Below the pieces are notes generated by a model. The model worked only from the letters and a program-made list of their open reading frames with translations, did no database searches and had not been told where the DNA came from. From the NCBI GenBank assembly GCA_947458675.1, contig CANHAW010000117.1, positions 1 to 6,821 of the forward strand: a DNA stretch of 6,821 bases, written 5' to 3'. Shown piece after piece: positions 1 to 6,529 of the stretch. This DNA is from Beijerinckiaceae bacterium (GTDB lineage: Bacteria; Pseudomonadota; Alphaproteobacteria; Rhizobiales; Beijerinckiaceae). Within the stretch, counting starts at the first letter, position 1, and every line of letters starts with the position of its first letter. Made by a program: the position numbers and the translations under genes.

Positions 1-115
1 ACAAGGTCACCAGATCATTGGCCGCGACAATTCCGGCAATGCGCTTTGCCAGTTTGACGGTCGCAGCTTCATCGGCGAGGTCGAATTCGAAACGGGCCGT
101 CTTTGCTTCTGCCAC
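1..115 (-). CDS. tsaE: TsaE, tRNA threonylcarbamoyladenosine biosynthesis ATPase (N-terminal fragment, cut by window edge)
   Basis: Only the first 38 codons are in the window; the gene continues beyond position 1. The visible protein begins (V/M)AEAKTARFEFDLADEAATV and goes on to a helix KLAKRIAGIVAANDLVTL. This matches the usual TsaE opening: a short strand, a DEAAT helix, then the strand that precedes the Walker A loop. The Walker A motif itself is outside the window. TsaE is a small P-loop ATPase that works with TsaB and TsaD in the cytoplasm to make t6A37 on ANN-decoding tRNAs. The GTG start is chosen because it sits 9 nt after an AAGGA motif; the next upstream in-frame stop is the divL TAA. 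The gene lies 12 nt after divL and is probably co-transcribed with it. The identification rests on a short fragment plus position, so it is likely rather than certain. Confidence 0.72.
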   Translation of the reverse strand, partial: MAEAKTARFEFDLADEAATVKLAKRIAGIVAANDLVTL

Positions 116-124
116 GGGCAGGGT

Positions 125-129
125 TCCTT
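125..129 (-). promoter_or_regulatory. Ribosome binding site of tsaE overlapping the divL stop codon
   Basis: AAGGA on the minus strand shares two bases with the TAA stop of divL (130-128) and lies 9 nt before the GTG at 115. It decides the tsaE start and implies that ribosomes terminating on divL can reinitiate on tsaE. Confidence 0.65.
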
Positions 130-2611
130 ACGCGCTTGCAGCTTTCACCATTGCTCCGGCATTGTCGGGGAAGGTACAGGTCACGACTGTTCCCTCGCCG
201 GGCGCGGATTGAATATGAACGTCGCCGCCATGCAATTCGACGAAGGACCGCACGATCGACAGGCCAAGACCGACGCCGCGATGGCGCGAGCCCACCGTAT
301 GTGTGTGAAAGCGGTCGAAGACATGGTCGAGCACATCGAGCGGAATGCCGCGTCCCTGGTCGGTCACTTTGAAGACGATCTGGTCCGGGCGGCGCAAGGC
401 AGCCAGAGTGATTGTCTGGCCGGGCTCGGAAAAGCCGATGGCGTTCGACAGAAGGTTGAAGAGAATCTGCCGGATACGTTTGCCGTCCGCACGGAAGGCA
501 CCAACATCGGGCAGAGCGACAATATTGAGATGAATGCTCGATTCCGCCAGACGGTCCTGCAGCCCTTCGGCGGCAGCTGAAATGGTTTCGCGAATATCGA
601 CATGTTCCAGCGACAATTCCATCGCATCCGTATCGATGGAGGCGAGATCGAGAATGTCATTGATGATCGCGAGCAATGCTGCCGAGGATTTCAGCACATA
701 GCCGGTATATTCGCGCTGCTTTTCATTGAGCGGGCCGACAGCGCCTTCGCCAAGCAGCTGAATGAAGCCGATAATATTGGTCAGCGGCGAGCGCAGCTCA
801 TAGGACACGTGATGGACAAAATCATTGCGCAGCTTTTCAGCATCGAGCAACGCCTGATTGCGTTCCGTCAGGGCCAGCTCGACACTGACGCTGGCTGTGA
901 CATCGATAAAGGTGATCAGCGTTGCGCCATCGGGGAGAGGCGCGGTCATGCAATCGACGATTGAGCCATCGGAACGCGTCAGGCGGCGCTCAAAACCTGT
1001 TCGCGCATCTTGCATGCCGGCGACCAGGGCACGCAGATCGTCCCAATCCTCGCGTTTGTCGTGCAAGGCGCGGCAGGCCTGCATGACTTGATCGAAATGC
1101 GGGCGCTCTGCCAGTTTTTCTGCGTCGCAATTCCAGAGTTTGGCAAAGGCCGGATTGAACAATTTGAGGCGTCCGTCCGTGCCGAAAACGGCGACGCCTT
1201 CTTTCAGCGAATCCAGCGTTTCGCCCTGCACGCGCATCAGCGCATTATAGGAACTCTCAAGGCGCGAGCGTTCTGTCATATCGTCGAAGAGATAGGTGAC
1301 GCCGCCTTGCGGATTGGGATTCACCACAACGCGCAAAGTGCGCGCGCCGGGCAGATACCAGATCTGTTCGCGCGTCTCGACAGATTGATAGGCTTCCAGA
1401 AGCGAGGTTTTCCACGCCCTGAAATCAGCCTGTTCAGGCAATCTGCCTTCGGCCCGCAGACGGTCGAGGATTTCGCCATCGGCTGGATGCTGTTCGAGAA
1501 AGCCTGCATCGAGCGACCATAATTGGCGATAGGCTGCATTATGGAAGACGAGGCGGCGCGATTGATCGAAAATGGCGACGGCGGTCGAAACCTGGTCGAG
1601 CGTGCGCGCATGCGCATCCATCTGACGGCCAAGATCAGCGCGCACCTGTTCGAGCTCGGAGGCATCGGTGGCGAGGCCGCCTGAACCTGTTTCCATCGGC
1701 ACGTCGGTGACATCGAGCATGCGCCGCTCACCTGCGACAATGGCAGGCACGCGGCCGCGCCAGATTTCAACGCGCCGGCGCGCCTCCTCGACGGCGCCGC
1801 GCATGGGCGCGTCGAGCAATTCCGTGCCCTCCATGAGCACATTTTCGCGCCGTTCGGCTTCCACGGCGCGCATATAGGCGCGGTTCACCCAAGTGAGCCG
1901 GCCTTGCGGGTCGCGCAGCCAGGCGGGGCCCGGCGTGGCATCGAGCATGGTGCGGAAGGCGTCGCGCTCCAGCAGAGCCTGGCCATAGGCCTCGCGCAGC
2001 CGCACGGCTTCGAGCCGGTCGCCCGAGACATCGCGCAGCCGCATCACGGCGCGGCCGGCAACGGCGCGGCCCTCGGCTTCCAGATGACGGCCTGAAAGGG
2101 TTGCCAGCGGCAGACGGAAGGCTTCGCCGCGCAGGCGCAGCCGTTCAACCACCCGCTCCAGCTGCTGCGCGGCTGCGGGCGACAGCCAAGCGCCGAAAGC
2201 CAGAACGCGGCGGGGTGGGTTGAGCTCGATGAGCTGGCCGACATCGCCTTCGATATCGGGCTCGCCGTGAGCGGAATTCCAGCAAATATTCACCTGCGGT
2301 TCGGAGGCCAGAAAAACTTCCGCACGGTCAAGTCTCGCCCGCACGGCGGCGAGCTCCGCATTGAGTGCGGCTTCGCGTTTGGCGGCGGATTTGCGCCCGG
2401 CCATATGCATGTAAGTGGCGGCGGTGGCGAAAATGCCGAGCGCTACAGCGGCCGAAATACCTATGATTTCTGGCTGTTCGATCAGATTCTGGCCGGCGGC
2501 CCTGAGCGGTGTCGTGCTGGCCAGCGTCGCGCTCGTAACCAGTGCGGACACGGGCCAGAGGGCGGTGCATGCGCGGATCGCCTGCCGCCAGACTATTTTT
2601 CGCCTTCCCAT
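128..2611 (-). CDS. divL: DivL-like membrane-anchored PAS-domain pseudo-histidine kinase (Tyr in place of phosphoacceptor His)
   Basis: The product is 827 residues from the ATG at 2611. Two hydrophobic stretches (about 12-32 and 49-71) fit an N-terminal membrane anchor with a short periplasmic loop, followed by a charged helical linker. Three PAS-like modules follow at about 215-305, 335-448 and 463-575. The HisKA dimerisation helix is at about 593-660 and the HATPase domain at about 705-815. The ATPase boxes are visible: N box (N719, N723), G1 (DQGRGIP, 751-757), F box (VFDRF, 764-768) and G2 (GVGLGLS, 779-785). The H-box reads VSYELRSPL, so Tyr604 replaces the usual histidine. This is the hallmark of DivL, which in Caulobacter binds DivK~P and controls the CckA-ChpT-CtrA phosphorelay rather than acting as a simple kinase. 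The same role here is inferred. An in-frame TTG at 2683 would add 24 residues but has no ribosome binding site; the ATG has AGGGG 11 nt upstream and a basic leader before the first hydrophobic segment. tsaE follows after 12 nt. Confidence 0.86.
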   Translation of the reverse strand: MGRRKIVWRQAIRACTALWPVSALVTSATLASTTPLRAAGQNLIEQPEIIGISAAVALGIFATAATYMHMAGRKSAAKREAALNAELAAVRARLDRAEVFLASEPQVNICWNSAHGEPDIEGDVGQLIELNPPRRVLAFGAWLSPAAAQQLERVVERLRLRGEAFRLPLATLSGRHLEAEGRAVAGRAVMRLRDVSGDRLEAVRLREAYGQALLERDAFRTMLDATPGPAWLRDPQGRLTWVNRAYMRAVEAERRENVLMEGTELLDAPMRGAVEEARRRVEIWRGRVPAIVAGERRMLDVTDVPMETGSGGLATDASELEQVRADLGRQMDAHARTLDQVSTAVAIFDQSRRLVFHNAAYRQLWSLDAGFLEQHPADGEILDRLRAEGRLPEQADFRAWKTSLLEAYQSVETREQIWYLPGARTLRVVVNPNPQGGVTYLFDDMTERSRLESSYNALMRVQGETLDSLKEGVAVFGTDGRLKLFNPAFAKLWNCDAEKLAERPHFDQVMQACRALHDKREDWDDLRALVAGMQDARTGFERRLTRSDGSIVDCMTAPLPDGATLITFIDVTASVSVELALTERNQALLDAEKLRNDFVHHVSYELRSPLTNIIGFIQLLGEGAVGPLNEKQREYTGYVLKSSAALLAIINDILDLASIDTDAMELSLEHVDIRETISAAAEGLQDRLAESSIHLNIVALPDVGAFRADGKRIRQILFNLLSNAIGFSEPGQTITLAALRRPDQIVFKVTDQGRGIPLDVLDHVFDRFHTHTVGSRHRGVGLGLSIVRSFVELHGGDVHIQSAPGEGTVVTCTFPDNAGAMVKAASA

Positions 2612-2716
2612 ATTCTCGTCTGCCCCTGCGGTGGCCCGGAGTCCGCACGAGCCCCCTCGCGCGATCTCCCTTGAGCGGCGCAAAACGCAAAACTTCGCCG
2701 GTCCCCGAATCAGGCC

Positions 2717-2744
2717 ACTTTAGCCGGGAGGCACGAAGCAACAA
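2717..2744 (-). promoter_or_regulatory. Possible sigma70-type promoter for divL-tsaE
   Basis: On the minus strand TTGTTG (2744-2739) is separated by 16 bp from TAAAGT (2722-2717). The match is 3/6 and 4/6 to consensus, so it is weak. Its position between the ahcY terminator and divL is where a promoter is needed, and it would give a leader of about 100 nt before the ATG at 2611. No CtrA full site (TTAA-N7-TTAA) was seen here. Confidence 0.3.
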
Positions 2745-2751
2745 AGCGATG

Positions 2752-2790
2752 AAAAAAAGAAACGCCCCCGCCGGAGGGCGAGGGCGTTTC
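2752..2790 (-). terminator. Intrinsic terminator of ahcY
   Basis: A hairpin spans 2759-2790. It has a 9-bp outer stem (GAAACGCCC pairing with GGGCGTTTC), one C-A mismatch, a 4-bp inner stem (CGCC with GGCG) and a GGAG loop. Read on the minus strand it is followed directly by seven T residues (2758-2752). It begins 28 nt after the ahcY stop. A second T-run lies on the plus strand at 2797-2803, so the structure is nearly symmetrical, but no plus-strand gene reads into it. The terminator separates ahcY from divL. Confidence 0.88.
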
Positions 2791-2818
2791 CGCGTCTTTT
2801 TTTACGAGAGACTGTTGC

Positions 2819-4225
2819 TCAGTAGCGATAGTGCTCAGGCTTATACGGGCCCTGTGACGGCAGGCCGAGATATTGGGCCTGCTCGCCCGTGAGCTTGGTC
2901 AGTTTCACGCCGATCTTTTCGAGATGGAGCGCCGCGACCTTTTCATCGAGATGCTTGGGCAGCGTGTAGACCTTGCGCTCATACTGGCCCTGCTTCGTCC
3001 AGAGCTCGATCTGGGCGAGCGTCTGGTTGGTGAAAGAGGCCGACATGACGAAGGACGGATGGCCCGTCGCATTGCCGAGGTTCACGAGGCGGCCTTCGGA
3101 CAGAAGAATGATCTTCTTGCCGTCAGCGAATTCGATCTCGTCGACCTGCGGCTTGATGTTGTTCCACTTGAAATTGCGCAGCGCGCCGACCTGAATTTCG
3201 GAATCGAAATGGCCGATGTTGCAGACGATGGCGCGGTCCTTCATGGCGCGCATGTGGTCGACGGTGATGACGTCCACATTGCCCGTCGCGGTGACGAAAA
3301 TGTCGGCGCGGGGCGCTGCATCTTCCATCGTCGTGACTTCATAGCCTTCCATCGCCGCCTGCAAAGCGCAGATCGGATCGATTTCGGACACCATCACGCG
3401 GCAGCCGGCATTCTTCAGCGAAGCAGCCGAGCCTTTGCCGACATCGCCGAAGCCTGCAACCATGGCGACTTTGCCCGCCATCATCACGTCCGTGCCGCGG
3501 CGAATGCCGTCGACCAGCGATTCCTTGCAGCCGTAGAGATTGTCGAACTTCGACTTCGTCACTGAATCGTTGACGTTGATCGCGGGCCACAGGAGCGAGC
3601 CGTCTTTCTCCATATTGTAGAGACGATGCACGCCCGTGGTCGTTTCTTCGGACACGCCCTTGATGGCGGTGCCGTTGCGCGTATACCAGCCGGGGTTCGA
3701 CTTCAGGCGCTTCTTTATCGCGGCGAAGAGAATTTCTTCTTCTTCATTGCCGGGCTTTTCGAGGAAAGCGACATCGCCCTTTTCGGCGCGCATGCCGAGA
3801 TGGATGAGCATGGTGGCATCGCCACCATCATCGAGGATCATATTCGGCGTGCCGCCGTCACCCCATTCGAAAATGCGGTGTGTGTAATCCCAGTAATCTT
3901 CAAGGCTCTCGCCCTTGATCGCGAAGACCGGTGTGCCGGCAGCGGCAATGGCGGCGGCGGCGTGATCCTGCGTCGAATAAATATTGCACGAGGCCCAGCG
4001 GACATCGGCGCCGAGCGCCTTCAGCGTCTCGATGAGGACGCCCGTCTGGATCGTCATATGCAGGGAGCCTGCAACACGAGCGCCCTTGAGGGGCTGCGAC
4101 GGGCCGTATTCGGCGCGGGTCGCCATGAGGCCGGGCATTTCCGTCTCGGCGATATTCAGTTCCTTGCGGCCCCAATCGGCCAGCTTGATGTCGGCGACGA
4201 CGTAATCGTTGAAATGAGCGCTCAT
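2819..4225 (-). CDS. ahcY: S-adenosylhomocysteine hydrolase (adenosylhomocysteinase)
   Basis: The cytoplasmic, NAD-dependent enzyme reversibly splits S-adenosylhomocysteine into adenosine and homocysteine, relieving product inhibition of methyltransferases and feeding the methionine cycle. The 468-residue product is full length for the bacterial type, which carries an insertion of roughly 40 residues relative to animal enzymes (about 150-190 here). Substrate-site residues are visible: H56 and T58 in [10 protein letters not shown]132/D133 in LDDGGD, E194 in SEETTTG, and K224, D228, N229 and C233 in [16 protein letters not shown]. The NAD-binding loop is GFGDVGKGS (258-266), with E281 positioned for the ribose. 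H339 and the NATGHPS segment (385-391) are also present. The C-terminus KPEHYRY supplies the Lys and Tyr that reach into the neighbouring subunit. The ATG at 4225 has GAGG 6 nt upstream. A good promoter and a perfect palindrome precede it and a strong terminator follows, so it is probably a single-gene unit under methionine-cycle control. Confidence 0.98.
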   Translation of the reverse strand: MSAHFNDYVVADIKLADWGRKELNIAETEMPGLMATRAEYGPSQPLKGARVAGSLHMTIQTGVLIETLKALGADVRWASCNIYSTQDHAAAAIAAAGTPVFAIKGESLEDYWDYTHRIFEWGDGGTPNMILDDGGDATMLIHLGMRAEKGDVAFLEKPGNEEEEILFAAIKKRLKSNPGWYTRNGTAIKGVSEETTTGVHRLYNMEKDGSLLWPAINVNDSVTKSKFDNLYGCKESLVDGIRRGTDVMMAGKVAMVAGFGDVGKGSAASLKNAGCRVMVSEIDPICALQAAMEGYEVTTMEDAAPRADIFVTATGNVDVITVDHMRAMKDRAIVCNIGHFDSEIQVGALRNFKWNNIKPQVDEIEFADGKKIILLSEGRLVNLGNATGHPSFVMSASFTNQTLAQIELWTKQGQYERKVYTLPKHLDEKVAALHLEKIGVKLTKLTGEQAQYLGLPSQGPYKPEHYRY

Positions 4226-4252
4226 GGTCTGCCTCGATTGAAAGAGGCTGGC

Positions 4253-4281
4253 TCTATAGCAGGGGATCGTCGGGGCGGCAA
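4253..4281 (-). promoter_or_regulatory. Sigma70-type promoter of ahcY
   Basis: On the minus strand TTGCCG (4281-4276) is followed after exactly 17 bp by TATAGA (4258-4253). Transcription would start near 4246, giving a leader of about 20 nt that contains the GAGG ribosome binding site. Such a short leader leaves no room for a SAH or SAM riboswitch. Confidence 0.6.
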
Positions 4282-4286
4282 TGAAG

Positions 4287-4306
4287 ATATAAAGATATCT
4301 TTATAT
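4287..4306. promoter_or_regulatory. Perfect 20-bp palindrome upstream of ahcY, candidate SahR operator
   Basis: The two half-sites ATATAAAGAT and ATCTTTATAT form a perfect inverted repeat with no spacer, standing out as AT-rich in GC-rich surroundings. It lies 5 bp upstream of the proposed ahcY -35 box and 10 bp past the prmB stop. AT-rich palindromes centred on GATATC are, as I recall, the sites proposed for SahR, an ArsR-family regulator responding to S-adenosylhomocysteine that controls methionine-cycle genes in Proteobacteria. The palindrome is seen directly; the regulator is inferred, and its gene is not in this window. The TATAAA/TATATC stretches inside it could also be part of an alternative promoter that a repressor would cover. 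Confidence 0.72.
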
Positions 4307-4316
4307 GCCTGGGCGC

Positions 4317-5252
4317 TCAGGCCCCCTGCAGGGCGGCGGCATCCAGCCAGAAGACCTCGCCGGCGCTTTCCTCTGTGTCGAGCCAGAGGAAGGGAAGGTC
4401 GGGATATTCCGCCTCCAGCATTTCCCGGCCCTCGCCCATTTCACAAAGCAGGCCACCGGTTTCGGTGAGATGGGCCCCGGCCTGGGCCAGAATGCGCCGG
4501 ACGATATCGAGCCCGTCCGGCCCGCCTGCGAGCGCCATTTCCGGCTCGTGGCGATATTCCTGCGGCAGGGCGGCCATGACCTCTTCGTCCACATAGGGCG
4601 GATTGGTGATGATCAGATCGTAGCGGCGGCCCTTCAGCGGCTTAAAAAGATCGCCCTGGAACAATTCGATCCGCTCGGAGAGGCCGCTCTCGCCGACATT
4701 GATGCGGGCCACGGCCAAAGCGTCGGGCGACAGATCGACCGCATCGACATGGGCATTGGCAAAGGCCTGGGCCGTCAGAATGGCCAGGCAGCCGGAGCCA
4801 GTGCACAGGTCGAGGGCGCTGGCGATATCCTCAGGCTCAACCGGGATTGGTCCTTCACCGCCTGAAAACAAGCCATTGCGCAGCAATTCGCCAATATAGG
4901 AGCGCGGCACGATCACCCGCTCATCGACATAAAAGGGCACGCCGCCGACATAGGCCTTGTTCAGAAGGTAGGAGGCGGGCTTGCGCGTGGACACGCGCGC
5001 CAGGATCAGCTCGGCCAGCCTCTGGCGCTCGGTCGATAGCAGGCGGGCATCGAGAAAAGGCTCAAGCCGGTCGATGGGCAGGTTCAGGCCTTCGAGGATC
5101 AGGAAGGCGGCCTCATCCAGGGCTTCGCTCGTGCCATGTCCGAAGACCAGTTCATGCGCCTTGAACACGCTCACTGCGTAGCGCAGGAAATCGCGCGGGG
5201 TCGCCATTTCTGTCGCGAGGACCACAGCATCGGGCAGGTTTTTGGCGCTCAT
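4317..5252 (-). CDS. prmB: Ribosomal protein L3 N5-glutamine methyltransferase PrmB
   Basis: PrmB methylates the side-chain amide of a conserved glutamine in ribosomal protein L3, using S-adenosylmethionine, during 50S assembly. The product is 311 residues, near the family norm. An N-terminal helical substrate-recognition domain occupies about 15-95. The linker FYVDERVIVPRS (107-118) is the segment that marks PrmB within the PrmB/PrmC family. The Rossmann-fold domain has motif I DLCTGSGCLAI (148-158), the acidic residue in AVDLSPDAL (171-179) and the amide-binding NPPY (217-220), followed by YRHEPEMALAGGPDGLD (233-249), also typical of PrmB. The ATG at 5252 is preceded by GGAG with a 9-nt gap; an in-frame TTG at 5318 would add 22 residues without a ribosome binding site. 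The gene is divergent from the TPR gene and 91 bp upstream of ahcY. Its methylation by-product is the substrate of AhcY. Distinction from PrmC rests on the linker and the Val after NPPY. Confidence 0.92.
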   Translation of the reverse strand: MSAKNLPDAVVLATEMATPRDFLRYAVSVFKAHELVFGHGTSEALDEAAFLILEGLNLPIDRLEPFLDARLLSTERQRLAELILARVSTRKPASYLLNKAYVGGVPFYVDERVIVPRSYIGELLRNGLFSGGEGPIPVEPEDIASALDLCTGSGCLAILTAQAFANAHVDAVDLSPDALAVARINVGESGLSERIELFQGDLFKPLKGRRYDLIITNPPYVDEEVMAALPQEYRHEPEMALAGGPDGLDIVRRILAQAGAHLTETGGLLCEMGEGREMLEAEYPDLPFLWLDTEESAGEVFWLDAAALQGA

Positions 5253-5397
5253 CTGGCGGATCTCCGTATCGACACGCGGGTTTAGCTTGCGCTTTTGCCT
5301 CTGTCGAGCCGCAGGCAATTTTGCTCTCGCCTCATGGGCCCGCGCCTGTCATCCTGCGCTCCGTTTCATTGATTCTTTTTTCGGATCTGTTTTGCTC
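5253..5397. other. Divergent intergenic region between prmB and the TPR gene
   Basis: This 145-bp stretch must hold the promoters of both flanking genes. For prmB, minus-strand TCGACA (5307-5302) is followed after 17 bp by TAAACC (5284-5279), a weak match. For the plus-strand gene I see no convincing -35/-10 pair. A small inverted repeat (TTGCCT at 5295-5300, AGGCAA at 5313-5318) overlaps the possible prmB -35 box. No small gene or structured RNA is evident. Confidence 0.4.
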
Positions 5398-6522
5398 ATG
5401 TATTCTCCGCCCAAGATCGCGCCGTCCTCGGCCGAGCTCGCCAAAGCTATTGAAGTTGCCGATCGTGAACAGGCCGGTTTCAATCACGAGGCGGCCGTTG
5501 CAATTTACCGCACCGTCCTTGCTCAAATTCCCGAATATATCGATGGCCACGCCAAACATGCGCGCGCCCTGTTCTGCCTGCGACGCTGGGACGAGGCATG
5601 GCCGGCTTTCGATGTGCGTTTCAAATTGATGGACCCGCCCGTCATCACAGGTCGAAATCGCGACGGGTCGGCACGCAATCTGCCCCGCCATACAAATGGG
5701 AAATTGCCGGAGCGTCTTCTCGTACTGGCCGAGCAGGGTTTAGGGGATACGATTCAATTCTGCCGTTTTCTGCCGCGGCTTGTTGCGGCCGGCGTGGATG
5801 TTCAGGCGGTGGTGCCGCAAAAATTATTCGGCCTGTTGCGCACGCTTAATCCGCCGCTGCCGATCCTGCCCTCAGAGGGCATAGGCTCGGCTGTCGGCGT
5901 CGAAACCTGGACCATGATGATGGATCTGCCACGTCTCCTTGGCCTCAAGGAGGAAGATTATCTCGCGAAAGAGCCCTATCTGCGCGCCGATCCGCAAAGG
6001 GTCGCGCATTGGCGCACATGGTGCGATGAGACTTTTGGCGACAATGAGGGGCCGGTGATCGGCTTTGTCTGGCGCGGCAATCCCGAACACAAGCTCGATG
6101 GGTCGCGCTCTGCAAAACTCGAGGATTTTGCGCCTTTGGCCGATATTCCCGGCGCACGTCTTCTTTGTCTGCAATTCAATCCCACAGCAGAAGAACTGGC
6201 TGCCTGTTCCTTCGCCGACAAAATTGTCTGTCCGCCGCCGGAATTCGACAAAGGCCCCGATTCCTTCATCGATACAGCGGCGATTTTGCAGAGCATCGAT
6301 CGCACCGTCTGCGTCGATACGTCGATCGTTCACATTGCAGGGGCTTTGCATTGTCCGGCCGATCTGATGCTGACGCATAAATGGGCCGATTGGCGCTGGC
6401 TCGATCGCGAGGACATGAATGTCTGGTATCCGACCGTGCGGCTCAATCTCATGCAGGCGGGACAGACCTATCGCGATGTCGCTGCGCGGGTTGCACAAAG
6501 GATCATGCAACCCGACGCATGA
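5398..6522 (+). CDS. TPR-containing glycosyltransferase family 9-like (GT-B) protein
   Basis: The product is 374 residues and lacks a signal peptide or membrane segment. Residues about 12-78 form a short TPR-like helical part ending in RRWDEAWPAFDVRFK, the usual last repeat before the enzyme domain in this family. Residues about 104-370 resemble the ADP-heptose:LPS heptosyltransferase superfamily. The first half has LVLAEQGLGDTIQFCRFLPRL (108-128, glycine loop GLGD). The second half has IGFVWRGNPEHKLDGSRS (221-238), the LQF strand, DTAAILQSIDRTVCVDTSIVH (292-312), then AGALHCP and WADWRWLDRED before WYPTVRL. These match known TPR-GT9 fusions, but donor and acceptor cannot be read from sequence. 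No LPS, capsule or flagellar glycosylation genes are nearby. The ATG at 5398 is chosen because upstream codons look noncoding, though its ribosome binding site is poor (only GGA 12 nt upstream); TTG at 5392 is an alternative. The gene ends 7 bp from the convergent tctC-like gene. Confidence 0.8.
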   Translation: MYSPPKIAPSSAELAKAIEVADREQAGFNHEAAVAIYRTVLAQIPEYIDGHAKHARALFCLRRWDEAWPAFDVRFKLMDPPVITGRNRDGSARNLPRHTNGKLPERLLVLAEQGLGDTIQFCRFLPRLVAAGVDVQAVVPQKLFGLLRTLNPPLPILPSEGIGSAVGVETWTMMMDLPRLLGLKEEDYLAKEPYLRADPQRVAHWRTWCDETFGDNEGPVIGFVWRGNPEHKLDGSRSAKLEDFAPLADIPGARLLCLQFNPTAEELAACSFADKIVCPPPEFDKGPDSFIDTAAILQSIDRTVCVDTSIVHIAGALHCPADLMLTHKWADWRWLDREDMNVWYPTVRLNLMQAGQTYRDVAARVAQRIMQPDA

Positions 6523-6529
6523 TTGATGG

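Noticed and set aside
1010..1522. Plus-strand open frame of 170 codons opposite divL
   Set aside because: Antisense to the PAS-domain coding region; no recognisable family.
2612..2683. 24-codon extension of divL from an in-frame TTG
   Set aside because: There is no ribosome binding site before the TTG, while the ATG at 2611 has one and precedes a basic residue cluster and hydrophobic segment.
2873..3565. Plus-strand open frame of 230 codons opposite ahcY
   Set aside because: Shadow of ahcY with no recognisable domain and no ribosome binding site of note.
4287..4306. Palindrome as a terminator for prmB
   Set aside because: The stem would be AT-rich and weak and is not followed by a T-run, so it fits a protein-binding site better.
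4226..4316. Possible SAH or SAM riboswitch before ahcY
   Set aside because: The predicted leader is only about 20 nt, and the gap contains a palindrome and promoter elements instead of a conserved aptamer-like fold.
3626..4468. Long plus-strand open frame (280 codons) opposite ahcY
   Set aside because: It is antisense to the strongly conserved ahcY gene and crosses its promoter; composition is what GC-rich shadow frames give, and no family is recognisable.
5242..5397. 52-codon N-terminal extension of the TPR-GT protein
   Set aside because: The extra residues do not resemble the family, the first ATG overlaps the start of prmB, and the ATG at 5398 gives a normal N-terminus.
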